A stretch of DNA of 64,000 nucleotides from Toxorhynchites rutilus septentrionalis (Eukaryota > Arthropoda > Insecta > Diptera > Culicidae): NCBI RefSeq assembly GCF_029784135.1, contig NC_073746.1, positions 250,241,494-250,305,493 of the forward strand. Direction: 5' to 3'. The position numbers were made by a program, and so were the translations under genes. The notes under the pieces are model-generated. The model worked only from the letters and a program-made list of their open reading frames with translations. It made no database searches and was not told the origin of the DNA. The number at the start of each line of letters is the position of its first letter. Within the stretch, counting starts at the first letter, position 1. Positions 24,885 through 34,804 of the stretch are shown piece by piece.

Positions 24885-24970
24885 TAGTGCAACTAATAGG
24901 AATGACGCAAGTAATTCATACGTCGAGAAGGCAAAAGTTCCACTAGGAACGCAAGTGCCATTCAAAAAGA
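24885..24970 (+). mobile_element. SINE S2 3'-end fragment
   Basis: The stretch GAATGACGCAAGTAATTCAT, GAGAAGGCAAAAGTTCCACT and GGAACGCAAGTGCCATT matches the last ~85 bp of the S2 SINE (compare 15200-15265). The tRNA-like head and most of the body are missing, as expected from 5' truncation during retroposition. Confidence 0.7.
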
Positions 24971-25384
24971 ACATTTACGTCAACTCATGAAAAACAAAAC
25001 TGAGAACGAAGCATTGTTCCGCGAATTGTTATAAAACGAATCGATCTTTATCCCTGCCTTCACCACTAGAAGTCAATAATACCTTTGGAAACACAATCCT
25101 AACTATTATTTCGTGATTAGAAGACTCGCAGCGACAAATGTTACATTGGACCTTTTGACTAACCGCATTTGTACGTTGGACAAATTAAGCTGTACAATAA
25201 AAAATTAGAAAAGGCACATGGTGTTAAAGGTACAGTAGTCGTTCGGTAATTGTGCGAGAAAGGAAGTCCAGAAGCAGAGAAGAGAAGTAGAACTTGAGAG
25301 AAAAAAGTGACAACGATTTGTGGTACGAAAATGTAAATAGTGATAAAATTGACAGATGGTGGGAGACACAATATATAAGGTGGG

Positions 25385-25650
25385 ATGATCGTACAGTAAG
25401 TTACATTTAATGCGACATTTTGCTAATTGGACAGACCTGTAAAGCGATACGTTTAAATGAACATTTTTATCTCTAATTGGACATTCTGGTAAACATCGAG
25501 TTCGGGGCCCAAATTATGGCCCCACATTGAAAGTCGCCACCAGACGTCTACACTGTACCACTCTCATTGCCAATGTCCAATTACAGGTCAAAATCGCCTC
25601 CAATGCGACACTGAGTAGTGACTCGGCATGTTACATTAAATGTAAATTAT
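25385..25650. repeat. Possible small MITE with inverted ends
   Basis: GTTACATTTAATGCGACATT near 25404 is mirrored by GTTACATTAAATGTAA-type sequence near 25630, and AATTGGACAGACCTGTAA is mirrored by GTCCAATTACAGGTC. The arms are imperfect and no clear TSD is visible, so the element and its limits are tentative. The same GGACA words occur just to the left, near 25150-25190. Confidence 0.4.
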
Positions 25651-25974
25651 TGTATATAATGTTATTGATGTTAGCATCATCATGATAAACGCAATAAATT
25701 GAATGATTAAATAATTATACGAATGAATAAGGTATGTACGTCTAAAATATAACATAAAAATTTGATTTCTGAATAAATTTCTTTTTTTTTCAGTTTCGAA
25801 CACACTCCGCAAAAAGCCAATTTATAGCGCTCTCTAGTCCGAATACAATAAAACAACAAAAATTGTAAGGGTATTTAACATTTCCCTCGGAGATTATTGC
25901 ACATCTCATGTTTACAGTTCTCGAACCGCGAAAGTTCATTCACCTCTAGTATCTGAAATGACGATTTTCCCAGG

Positions 25975-26335
25975 CTTCTCAGTTTAAAAGTACGTTTTTG
26001 GGAAACATATTCCGCTTGCTTGCAAGCTTGCACAACGACAAAGGAGTACAAAAGTACTCAACACCAAAAAAAACTCGACTTGCATGTGTTTCCCCCTGAC
26101 ACATTAATTTAGAAATCCGTGTTAGGGAAACACAACGCAGTGGTAAAAAATACCCCCGACTTGCATGTTTTGACTAAGCGGATTCCCCAAGGCACATTGG
26201 TTTAGAAGTCCGTGTTAGGGAAACACAGCTCGGTGGGATCAAAAATACGCTCAACTTGCATGTATATTTGCAAAGCGGATTTCCACAGGTACATGGATTT
26301 TAAAGTATGTGTTGGGGAAACCGTAAATCGGGCCA
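25975..26335 (+). repeat. Diverged satellite array, ~3 units
   Basis: Three units of about 110 bp share GTGTTAGGGAAACACA, a spacer of variable sequence, CGACTTGCATGT and a TTCCCCAAGGCACATTGGTT-like block. They match the array at 63400-63935 but are more diverged. A second shared segment follows at 26515-26800. The array is noncoding. Confidence 0.7.
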
Positions 26336-26514
26336 ATCAAAACTTGGCAGTTATGGCGTTTATATAACGCTTCACATTTTACAGTTATTCAACTGTTCAT
26401 CTCATGAAAAATAACATTTTATTGATTGTGATAGACGAGTAGAAATGTTTCCTATCAATTGATGCAAACATCTTTCCGATCTGTTAAGAAATGTTCGAGT
26501 TATAAGCAATCGAA

Positions 26515-26800
26515 ATACGGGTAGGGTTAGCGCACAAATCGGCAGAACAAATGTATGGGAAAAAAGAAGATCTTCCAATTTTCATGAATTTAAACTGTTT
26601 AGAGATTTGCTAGTTGTAATGTATAACATATCAAACAAATCTAAGAGAATTTCCGATTCGATTGGTATACAAATCATGAGAATTCTTTCACAGTGAAAAT
26701 AGTTATTAACGTTAATTTTATTCCATAAAAACGTGACCTGTTTTCTGATTTGGCACCCTTCCTGAAAGACGTAGTTCTACGACAAGAAACGACTACAATC
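26515..26800 (+). repeat. Dispersed repeat shared with 61850-62107
   Basis: Blocks GTAATGTATAACATATCAAA, AATTTCCGATTCG, AAAATAGTTATTAACGTTAA and ACCTGTTTTCTGATTTGGCA occur in the same order at 61930-62090. Both copies lie near a satellite array of the same family, so the two sequences are probably parts of one larger composite repeat. No coding frame is seen. Confidence 0.7.
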
Positions 26801-26879
26801 AATAATTACGGAGATAAAATCCAGTTTTTGTGAGTTGAATATTCAATAATATATCTTGATAAAAGACTAGCTCATTGGC

Positions 26880-27070
26880 TTCAATTTGATATGTCGATCA
26901 TCTAAATTAGTTCAGTGCTTCAAATGTTATGAATTTTTGAAAAAAGCAATTTTTGGGAAAAAAAAAGATTTTTCGGGCCACTCAAGATGGAAATGGCACC
27001 CTAATAAAAAGAAAATACAGGTCTAATGTTTTACAATAAAGAACAAAATTACCACTTTTGACAAAAATCT
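26880..27070 (+). repeat. Dispersed repeat shared with 42600-42800
   Basis: TTTGATATGTCGATCATCT opens the repeat. A-rich sequence, ATGGAAATGG-CACCCTA and GGTCTAATGTTTTACAATAA follow, ending AAAATCTGAGAACC. All are present in the same order at 42610-42795. Shorter relatives occur near 27650 and 42205. It is noncoding and its class is unknown. Confidence 0.6.
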
Positions 27071-28403
27071 GAGAACCACTATATCAGTTTGGCATGGAAT
27101 AGCTGTAATATAATAATAATAATATAATATAAGTATTATTAACTTTTTAATTATGTGTGTGATATAATTTACTTTATATATTTATATATATATATTTAAA
27201 TGAAAACATTTGTCAAACAAACTGCAAAACTAAAAAAATTTTAATTGTGCTTTTATTTTTCAGTTTAACATTCAAAACCCTCCAATAAAAATGGCATTGA
27301 AACAACAGAGTAAAACTGACATACGAAGGATGATTGCTTTTTGATTGGCGCATGTTCCACTCAAACTAGCGAACCGCCAATTAAAAAGCACTCCAACTAA
27401 AAAAATGCCAATAAGCGAATGTGTACTGTATGCATATTTATATATATATATTTTTTTTTTTTCAAATATGTTTTCGGATATCATCATCGTAAGTGTATTA
27501 TTTTTTATATATAATTAAATTTTTTCATATAATATTTTTATATAATATTACGTATCCTACAATCGAAGACACTTGTTGTCGTTTTTAATTATGTTTTTTA
27601 AGTTATTACAAGGCATGTTTGCGGATTCACAGAAAGATAAGATTCCATTTGATATGTCGATCCTTCAAATAAGCTCAATGGTTTGAAAGTTAAGAATTGA
27701 GAAAAAAAACACATAAAACTCATGATTTCTCTAAAAAAATTCATAACTTTTCAACCATTGTGCCGATTTTAAAAATGAACATATAAAATTATATCTTATT
27801 CTTTTATTAATCAACTTCAATCTGTCATTCAACAAACTCAGAACTTTAATTATAAAGCTGAGAAAATTTGCCACTTCTTTTTCCACAATTCATTCATTCA
27901 AAACAAATTTCTATCTTGTCGCAATTTTTTCGCAGTTCTCAATCTCTCAAATGGTACCGTCAAAATGATAGATCAAAGAACGAAAAGCAGGAAAAATTGA
28001 CAAATGATGGGGGGGTGTAAATTATAAAGCAAAGGTGATTATGGATTTTTAATAACCATATCGGAAAAATTATTGAAAAACACATTCCTTTTTTAATTTC
28101 TCTTTCAAATTTTGATAAAATTTCACTGAATAGTTAATATAAGGGCAATAATAATATTTGAATAAACTTATGTAATTATGAACATGTTTATATAAACCTT
28201 CCCATCTTATCATTCTTCATTAAAGACCTTGCGTCAAGACAGCTATCGATACACTCTCAAATCAAGTATGCCTGAAAAAAAATTAATCTTCATGTAAACA
28301 AGGATTGAAAATGTGGACACTTTTTAGCCAGTGAATTGTATGGAGTTCCACTGCTGTGCCAGAAGCATGTAAAACGTCAAATAAAATCGAGGGAAACTGT
28401 GAT
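27071..28403. other. Very AT-rich noncoding sequence
   Basis: The interval holds simple TA-rich stretches (27105-27210, 27430-27460, 27505-27550) and no supportable gene. A fragment of the TTTGATATGTCGATC repeat lies near 27650. Confidence 0.5.
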
Positions 28404-28663
28404 GAATTCTCGCGTAACTTTTGAAAAGGACCTATCTACATTGATCGATTCTCTTCATTGGCTTTCTCATTCGATAATCACGACCTTGCATTCAAGTTTG
28501 GCGCCAGTTTGTCACATAGTTTACTAAACGAGATTTTCTTTTACACTCCTGACCTTCGAACACATCAGGAAATTCTTTAATCGATTAATCATTAACGAAA
28601 GAGAATGTCGATTAAGAGAATCGATCAATGTAGATAGGTCGTTTTCAAAAGTTACGCGAGAAT
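28404..28663. mobile_element. Foldback MITE with ~50-bp inverted ends
   Basis: ATTCTCGCGTAACTTTTGAA at 28404 and its complement ending at 28663 begin inverted arms of about 50 bp. The arms continue through ACCTATCTACATTGATCGAT with very few mismatches. The loop of roughly 160 bp is noncoding. No longer TSD could be fixed from the flanks. Confidence 0.8.
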
Positions 28664-28967
28664 AATTGTTTGATTCGCGCTGACGGCATCGAGTTTGTGT
28701 TCCGAATTGTTGAGGGACATTGACAATAATGAATTTTTAGGTGGAATGAATACACTTCTGAAATAAAAATTATGAATGTAAATTCACTTTTCCTAGTCAA
28801 ATTTGTATTCTATGTAAATGGAAAGCAAGTGATAGCTTTTTTCTGCGAGTGGTGAAAAAATCATCTACGTAAATTTATCTTAACTAAGATGATTTCGTAT
28901 TTGAGTTTCAGTACGAATAACAGAATATTTAGAGAAAATAGGTTAGGGTCAGGACTACGTGCTTTAA

Positions 28968-29109
28968 CCCTTTCTCTACGAGCGTCGTCTTTAGACGACA
29001 TCAGATTGATACTGCACATCGATCACACCAGCTCGATCTGCATACTTTTTGGCGCAGTGCTCCGTTCAGCGGTATCACTCCGGCGGAGCACACTGCCGTA
29101 GAGAAAGGG
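28968..29109 (+). mobile_element. TTAA-flanked MITE (piggyBac-like target), copy 2
   Basis: TTAA at 28964-28967 and at 29110-29113 flank a 142-bp element with perfect 13-bp inverted ends CCCTTTCTCTACG. The internal words ATACTGCACATCGATCACAC and GCATACTTTTTGGCGC match the inverted copy at 18155-18280. TTAA targets and a CCC start are properties of piggyBac-type elements; the class is inferred from these only. Confidence 0.85.
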
Positions 29110-29582
29110 TTAAGTAATCGAATAACACCAAGTAAAAATTTTCATTTAAATTCTCGCAATTTAAAACTGTCTGAATAATTTGGATCCCAAACTCGAATGT
29201 TGCGTGAAATATAATTTGTGCATATTATTTTTCTGTAATTCAATCAATTTTTTCGTCATGCGAAAATAATGTGAATTTCAATAACATCCCAAATTACATT
29301 CGAATACCCCTCACAGCAATGTTTCACATTGAATATGACGTCAATTATTTACACATTGCTGCGTTCGCCCAGCTAAAAAGCAGTCCAGTTAAAGCAGGTC
29401 CAGAACAACTTGAGAGGATTGATTTGGTTGAGAAAAATAGTCCGCTATGTATTTGTGACTTCTGAAATGTTACTTAATTCTTCCAACTGCATAATCTAAG
29501 GGCACTGTTCCGTGATATCCATGTTTCGGAACAATGTGCCTTGATAACCTTGATAACCTGAAATACAGTTTGTACCTAAATG

Positions 29583-30147
29583 TACACCCAAACTAGCGTT
29601 GGCAGAAAAAATTTCATCTTTGGCCGAAATGATGCCATTCCGTGAGCTGGAGGGTCAAATGCGCAAATAATGAGATGTTTTAAAAGCGTCTCTTTTTTTC
29701 TCATTTCATTTGGGATTGTGCCAAAAAAAAGAAAGTCCAGACGACGTCAATGGGGATCGAACCAAGGCCGGCTGGAATGCAAAGCTATTTTACACGACCA
29801 CGTTATCCACGTAACTAATGGTGCGTCAGCAGTTGTTTAGCAAATACGTGATAATATTGCACCTGATTATATAATGAAGTTGGAAAGTGTTTTCTAAGAG
29901 TAAAAAAGGAGCGCATGAAGGAGAACATTATCTATCTCGGTCCGGGCCGTGTATGTGGCAAAGTATGCGGAAAGCTTATTTGTCTTTTGTTTCGCTCGCT
30001 CGTATTAATTTTATATTGCTATATCATGTATATTATACAAATGCTTACCAGTATTTGTGAATCATGACATTTACTGTTTTGTTATGTCTCATTTAATGTC
30101 ATAAATCGGGATGATAAAACATGAGCTAAAAATCAATTTTGGGTGTA
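29583..30147 (-). mobile_element. MITE-T, uninterrupted copy
   Basis: The ends TACACCCAAACTAGCG and AATTTTGGGTGTA bound 565 bp. The interior has the reverse of a tRNA-like block (GGGGATCGAACCAAGGCCGG near 29753, ACGACCACGTTATCCAC near 29797). The words ATGTCTCATTTAATG and AAATCGGGATGATAAAACAT are shared with the copies at 9976 and 55594. It serves as the empty-site reference for the SINE and FB1 insertions in the other copies. No protein is encoded. Confidence 0.88.
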
Positions 30148-31469
30148 GTTTGGTGTAAATTTCTCTTGTGATAATTCTTGGCGACGAACTTTACTGAACT
30201 GTTAAACAGACGATAACCGGGAATTGCTTATCGCGAAAGGCTGCTACGGTTCGTCACCTCTGATCTGCCACAAAGTTCAACTACCAAATGTCAAATCAAT
30301 AAGAACGTAGGTTCTAGGTCTTACACAAACCGAATTTCTGTTTAGTTGGTATGATTTGGAATATCCGTTGCCATTGAGCATAGGTAACGAATGGTCCGTT
30401 GTTCACACGTGAGGCCATCGCTCAATATTTATTCTCGCGTTAATTATCGTACTATGAGTCGCACTTCAAAGAAGCCGTTGCACCTTAGTACAGAACGTCG
30501 CGAAAGGTATCGCGGCATGTGCCATCCGTAAAATCAAAACAACCAACGCATCACTTGGCGCTATACGCGCCGAGTTAAGGTCAAAGCCGCACTAAATATA
30601 AGTATGACCCTTCACTGCGCTCACTCGGGTGTCCACCGACGCCGCGCAAGTGTACATTTGTCGGATTTTTGTATTGGCCAATTGTTGGTTTCCTTTCACC
30701 CGGCTTCTGGTATAATTTTATGGAACAACACATCGGCTACGTGTACACAAGATATTCGTCTTCGTGAGGTGGTCCAACTAGGTATGACCTAATAGCCTCG
30801 TTGATGTAACATCAATTGCGACACCTTTTTTCCACTGCTTTCTTTGTCGTTGGTCACGAAAAGTGAATAAACCAGCCGAAATAATGAACGGTGATATGGT
30901 ACGAAACACAGGGAAAGGTTGTTTCTGAAAGAAGATCCCACGCTACTTTACCTCTGGCACCACTACTTAACTTCTTCACGTTGGATGATCTGTGTGCGTT
31001 GTTTTCATTGAATTTGTTTTGATCGTGCAGTCTGAAGCCCTTCCTTCGAGGGAGCGACCACTCGACTCGTGTTCCGCTCGAGTCGTGAGTAGTGATGATA
31101 TGCCACACGTAGAGACTAGGGAGACGGGCACTCATCACAATACTATGGGGCTACATAACCGGCGAATTGGAACGAGGTGAGTTTGTATATAAAATTTTTG
31201 CTACAAACTCATGACATTATTGGCAATTCATATGGAATATTTCTTTTTTTGGGAACGGCCCCAGCCAACATGCTGCCATTCTTCGAGCGAATTCTCGATT
31301 CACACCCAAAACCGGAGATGCTGAATATCGTATAACTTCCAAGGCCGTGCGCTTGAACAAAAGTGCTGTCATCTATTCCATTCAGCTTGTGAGAAACTGA
31401 ACTTGAATCGTGGCGGTTTTTTTGTTAATTCCTCGTCATCGCGAATCGTAAACATTTAATTAGAACTGA
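30148..31469. other. Unassigned, partly GC-richer sequence
   Basis: No transposon was recognised. A minus-strand frame at 30854-31138 and a plus-strand frame at 30992-31180 overlap in antisense, and neither shows a domain. The plus-strand sequence CGAGGTGAGT at about 31173-31182 is a good splice donor, so an exon ending at 31175 is possible but unproven. Confidence 0.35.
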
Positions 31470-31742
31470 TTCATAATTCATACCATCAAGAGCAACCGAG
31501 GCAGCCGGGGTGCGCTTTTGGAACTGATGTTGGTTTGGTCAACTGTCGCACAAAGCGGCTGCTACAATTCAACCACTATTGGGGACCATTTTAACGATGC
31601 AAGTTACTTCCCAGCGTACAGGTACAAGGATATGAATTGTCAGTGGAAGTTATTACCAGGAGACATTAATACATGTAATTCTATTGGCACAGCATGGTTT
31701 GTTTTAATTGAAATCTCAATTGGCATATATACCTGTTTATGA
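31470..31742 (+). CDS. Possible exon with CUB-like motif (weak)
   Basis: The open frame includes GCYNSTTIGDHFNDAS, then YFPAYRYKDMNCQWKLLPGD. The spacing of the two Cys and the MNCQWK segment resembles the start of a CUB domain (Cys, SPNYP-like turn, then NCxW). It begins after a stop at 31467-31469 and ends at a stop, with no strong acceptor or donor in view. An upstream donor-like CGAGGTGAGT lies near 31176. If real it would be a fragment of a secreted or membrane protein. The resemblance is short and could be chance, so I give it low weight. Confidence 0.22.
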   Translation, partial: FIIHTIKSNRGSRGALLELMLVWSTVAQSGCYNSTTIGDHFNDASYFPAYRYKDMNCQWKLLPGDINTCNSIGTAWFVLIEISIGIYTCL

Positions 31743-32039
31743 AACTATAAAGTACGCTTTGCTGTGAAACATTGCGGTTGCATTGTTGATTTGAGTTTTT
31801 CATGTTTTAACAACAATCCTAGATGTGTTTGGTTGTTTTGTATATTGTTTCATAATTTGAGCTCAATCGGTTCCGAACGAGTTTTTGGCGCGTACACAAA
31901 CGACCCGAACATTTTTTATATGTATAGATGAGGGAAATAGATAAATTTTAAATCATTTTGGAACACCATTTTAGTTCACGATTTTCTCAAACACTTGGAA
32001 AAAATATGTTTCCATCACATAGAACACACACCGTTTTGT

Positions 32040-32590
32040 CTTATATTCCGAACACTTCATTTTTGAATGTAAATTTACTAAACTTTCATGTTATAAATAA
32101 TTGGATAATGAAAACACAGACATTGTTTGGGGTATAGGCTTCATTTTGCCATCATTTACAGGTATCGATACAGCCTATAATTTATAATATTAGACATTTT
32201 CAAAAAAGTGACAGTCAAATCCAGTGATAAAATGTTTGCGTTAGCAAATTCCGTAAAAATCGAGCATCGTTCATTTTTCAGCTTTTTTGTAGCTGTGTCA
32301 ACTATTTTGTTTGTTGTTTTCATGTTAAGTGATAGAGAATGTATGAACCTACAATAAAGGGGTGAAAAAAATGATATTTTATGCAGAAATCTTCATTAAA
32401 ATTAATATTGAAGTAGTGTTCGGAATATGAATCAAGTTTCTACGAATGATTCAAATTCCGAACACTTCACTTTCAAATGTAAATTTACTGAACTTTAATT
32501 TAATGAACTAATTGAATAATCACAACCCTGAAATTCTTTGGGTTATAGCCTTTATTTTAACATCATTTACAGGTATCGAAACGGTTATAA
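32040..32590 (+). repeat. Repeated unit flanking the DD37E element (two copies here, third at 41885-42080)
   Basis: A ~140-200 bp sequence with CCGAACACTTCA-TTT-AAATGTAAATTTACT, a TTGGGTTATAG-like block and CATCATTTACAGGTATCGA occurs at about 32040-32180, 32455-32590 and 41940-42080. The second and third copies share further sequence to the left (GTTCGGAATATGAATCAAGT). The DD37E transposon and its nested insertions lie between copies two and three. This suggests either insertion into a tandem repeat or a duplication around the transposon. It is noncoding. Confidence 0.7.
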
Positions 32591-32784
32591 AGGGTGTGTC
32601 ACATCAAGTTGCATCACGGAAAAAACGCTGTAGAAATTTAATTTTTAGGAATTATATCTTCAGCTTTCGCTTATAATCAGATAAGAGTGTATAGATTACG
32701 TTGGCCATGCTTCACTGTCAATTTTTCGTAAATTTGGAAAAATGTCGTCGAACGAAAAAGAGCGTCGTGAATTAATCCTGTGCA
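32591..32784 (+). mobile_element. ITmD37E transposon 1, 5' part with TIR and transposase start
   Basis: The segment starts AGGGTGTGTCACATCAAGTT, continuing as a terminal repeat of the type that I recall for mosquito ITmD37E elements. The transposase opens at ATG 32742 with MSSNEKERRELILC. The frame is cut at 32784 by the I-clade insertion and resumes at 41220 as LILCTHFENPELSHRDIGKM. The duplicated codons are the target-site duplication. Confidence 0.85.
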
Positions 32785-33241
32785 TTCTTCGCCGATTGCC
32801 CGAAGTAACCAGACGAAGGAAAGTCGCGTCTAAGTTTCGTTATCGGTTACCGCGTGATTGTTGTTTTTTTTTTGCCGCTGAAGAGTTCATTTCGCTATCT
32901 GGATAGTGAGTGGAGTACCCTGAATGAAAGCGGATAGAGGCTTTCATCATCGGAAAACCAAGGATTGGTTTTTATTTTGTCGCTGCTTCGCCGACATTGG
33001 AGTTTTCGCCGAATCATCGTGCCAACAGTACCAGTGCGGGTAAGCTTTTACCGACGACTGTGTGTAATGGTGTCGTAAGCACATTCTCACCACCAACGAG
33101 CTTCCAGCGCGCTCCTGTTCATCTGCACTGGAGTGCGTTCATAGGTGAATAAGATTAAATATACTCAGAGAAAATATTTATTAATTATAAGTTTTTTTTT
33201 TGTTTTTGTGAATTATTTTATTGTGAAATATACCTTCGGAT

Positions 33242-34804
33242 ATGGAGGTCTCTGACTCCAGTTCCCTCCTAAGTGATAAAAAAAAGTCACTCAAACGCGT
33301 ACCAAATACGGAAGATACTTCTTCTGGGGACGAGTCAGCTAACCCTACCAAGCCTCCCTCCAAAAAACTAGCAAATCTCCCATCTGCCCTTAACGATCCC
33401 ACTTTACCTTCAACCTCGTCTTCTCCCTCTGTTCTCCTCGCTCCTTCTCAACCTTCACCTTCCCACCCTACTGTCCCTGATCCCTCTCAATCCCCGTCCT
33501 CGCCTTCCTCCCCTGTTATTCCCACCCCGCGTGTGAAGGTCTATCCAGAAGATGCGCCCGGAATTGGTCCCTGGGTTGTTTTCTTCAGGCCTAAGCCTAA
33601 TGGAAAAGCGTTGAGAGTCATGCAGATCGCCAAAGATCTGGCAAGGTATACCTCCGTTTCGGAAATTTCGAAGGTTAGACCAAACAAATTACGAGTTGTC
33701 GTGACTGACCGGAAAGACGCAAACAAGATTGTTGTCGATCAGCATTTTACAATTGAGTATCGGGTTTACATTCCCTCTCACATAGTCGAAATTGAGGGTG
33801 TGATAACCGAAACGGGATTGACGTGCGAATACATTACGAGTGAAGGTACTGGCCGTTTTAAAAAACTGCCCTCGACGACTGTTAAGATCTTGGGTTGCCG
33901 CCAGCTCGGAACAGTCTCCCATGAAGGAAATGACACTAAATTTACGCCGTCCAACTCGTTTCGAGTCACCTTCGCTGGTTCAGCTCTACCTGACTACGTG
34001 ATGGTAGATAAATTGAGGTTAGCCGTGCGACTTTTTATTCCAAAGCCAATGACTTGTCTAAAGTGCAAGTCAGTTGGTCACACGGCTGCTTATTGTGCCA
34101 ATAAAGAACGATGTGCCACTTGCGGAGAACAACATGAGGGGAAATTCTGCAGTGCGACTGAGCATAAGTGTCCATATTGCGGGGGATCCCCACACGTGCT
34201 CTCAGCTTGTGAAACATACAAGACTCGCTGGGAGAAACAGAAGCGCTCTTTGAGGGAACGCTCTAAACGCACTTTCGCAGAAATTTTGAAGGGCGCTTCT
34301 CCACTGGCTCAAGAACAACAACAAATCAATACACACAATGTCTTCGCTACGTTGCCAGTTGACGAAATGGAAGCGGATACAGCTAACGGGGGCACGCCGT
34401 TTATTTCTCAAGGGAATCCCCGGCGCAAAAATGTGACCACTCCCAAAGTTCAAGGACAAGTCCCTCCGGTGATACCCCCTGTTAGCTTGCCCAAAAAATC
34501 GAGTGCAGCGGATAAGCAAAATCAGGTCCCTCCTGGCCTCCGTGGTAATAGTTCACCTTCGAACAACCCAGCACTCGAGGGGACATCAAAAACCCCAACT
34601 GTCCCTGTTTTTCCGTCCAGTTCAACTTCCCAATCGGAATTTATAAAGTTGTCTGACCTTGTGGATCAAATCTTCACGTGTTTTAATGCTTCCGACTCCA
34701 TCAGAACCATTGTCACCGCAATGCTTCCAGTACTAAAGACAATTTTGCAGCAATTGATGCAAACATGGCCCCTCCTTGCAATGATTATCTCTCTTGATGT
34801 CTAA
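33242..34804 (+). CDS. I-clade retrotransposon ORF1, gag-like nucleic-acid-binding protein
   Basis: The 520-residue product should bind element RNA and form the ribonucleoprotein used in target-primed reverse transcription. Residues 1-100 are Ser/Pro-rich and low complexity. About 100-270 form a conserved gag-like region starting PEDAPGIGPWVVFFRP. Three zinc knuckles follow at about 272-285 (CLKCKSVGHTAAYC), 291-303 (CATCGEQHEGKFC) and 310-323 (CPYCGGSPHVLSAC). A Gln/Pro-rich tail ends at residue 520. The frame is open throughout. The start at 33242 follows a poly(T)-rich leader. Its stop TAA (34802-34804) overlaps the ORF2 ATG (34797), a common arrangement in this clade. Confidence 0.9.
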   Translation: MEVSDSSSLLSDKKKSLKRVPNTEDTSSGDESANPTKPPSKKLANLPSALNDPTLPSTSSSPSVLLAPSQPSPSHPTVPDPSQSPSSPSSPVIPTPRVKVYPEDAPGIGPWVVFFRPKPNGKALRVMQIAKDLARYTSVSEISKVRPNKLRVVVTDRKDANKIVVDQHFTIEYRVYIPSHIVEIEGVITETGLTCEYITSEGTGRFKKLPSTTVKILGCRQLGTVSHEGNDTKFTPSNSFRVTFAGSALPDYVMVDKLRLAVRLFIPKPMTCLKCKSVGHTAAYCANKERCATCGEQHEGKFCSATEHKCPYCGGSPHVLSACETYKTRWEKQKRSLRERSKRTFAEILKGASPLAQEQQQINTHNVFATLPVDEMEADTANGGTPFISQGNPRRKNVTTPKVQGQVPPVIPPVSLPKKSSAADKQNQVPPGLRGNSSPSNNPALEGTSKTPTVPVFPSSSTSQSEFIKLSDLVDQIFTCFNASDSIRTIVTAMLPVLKTILQQLMQTWPLLAMIISLDV

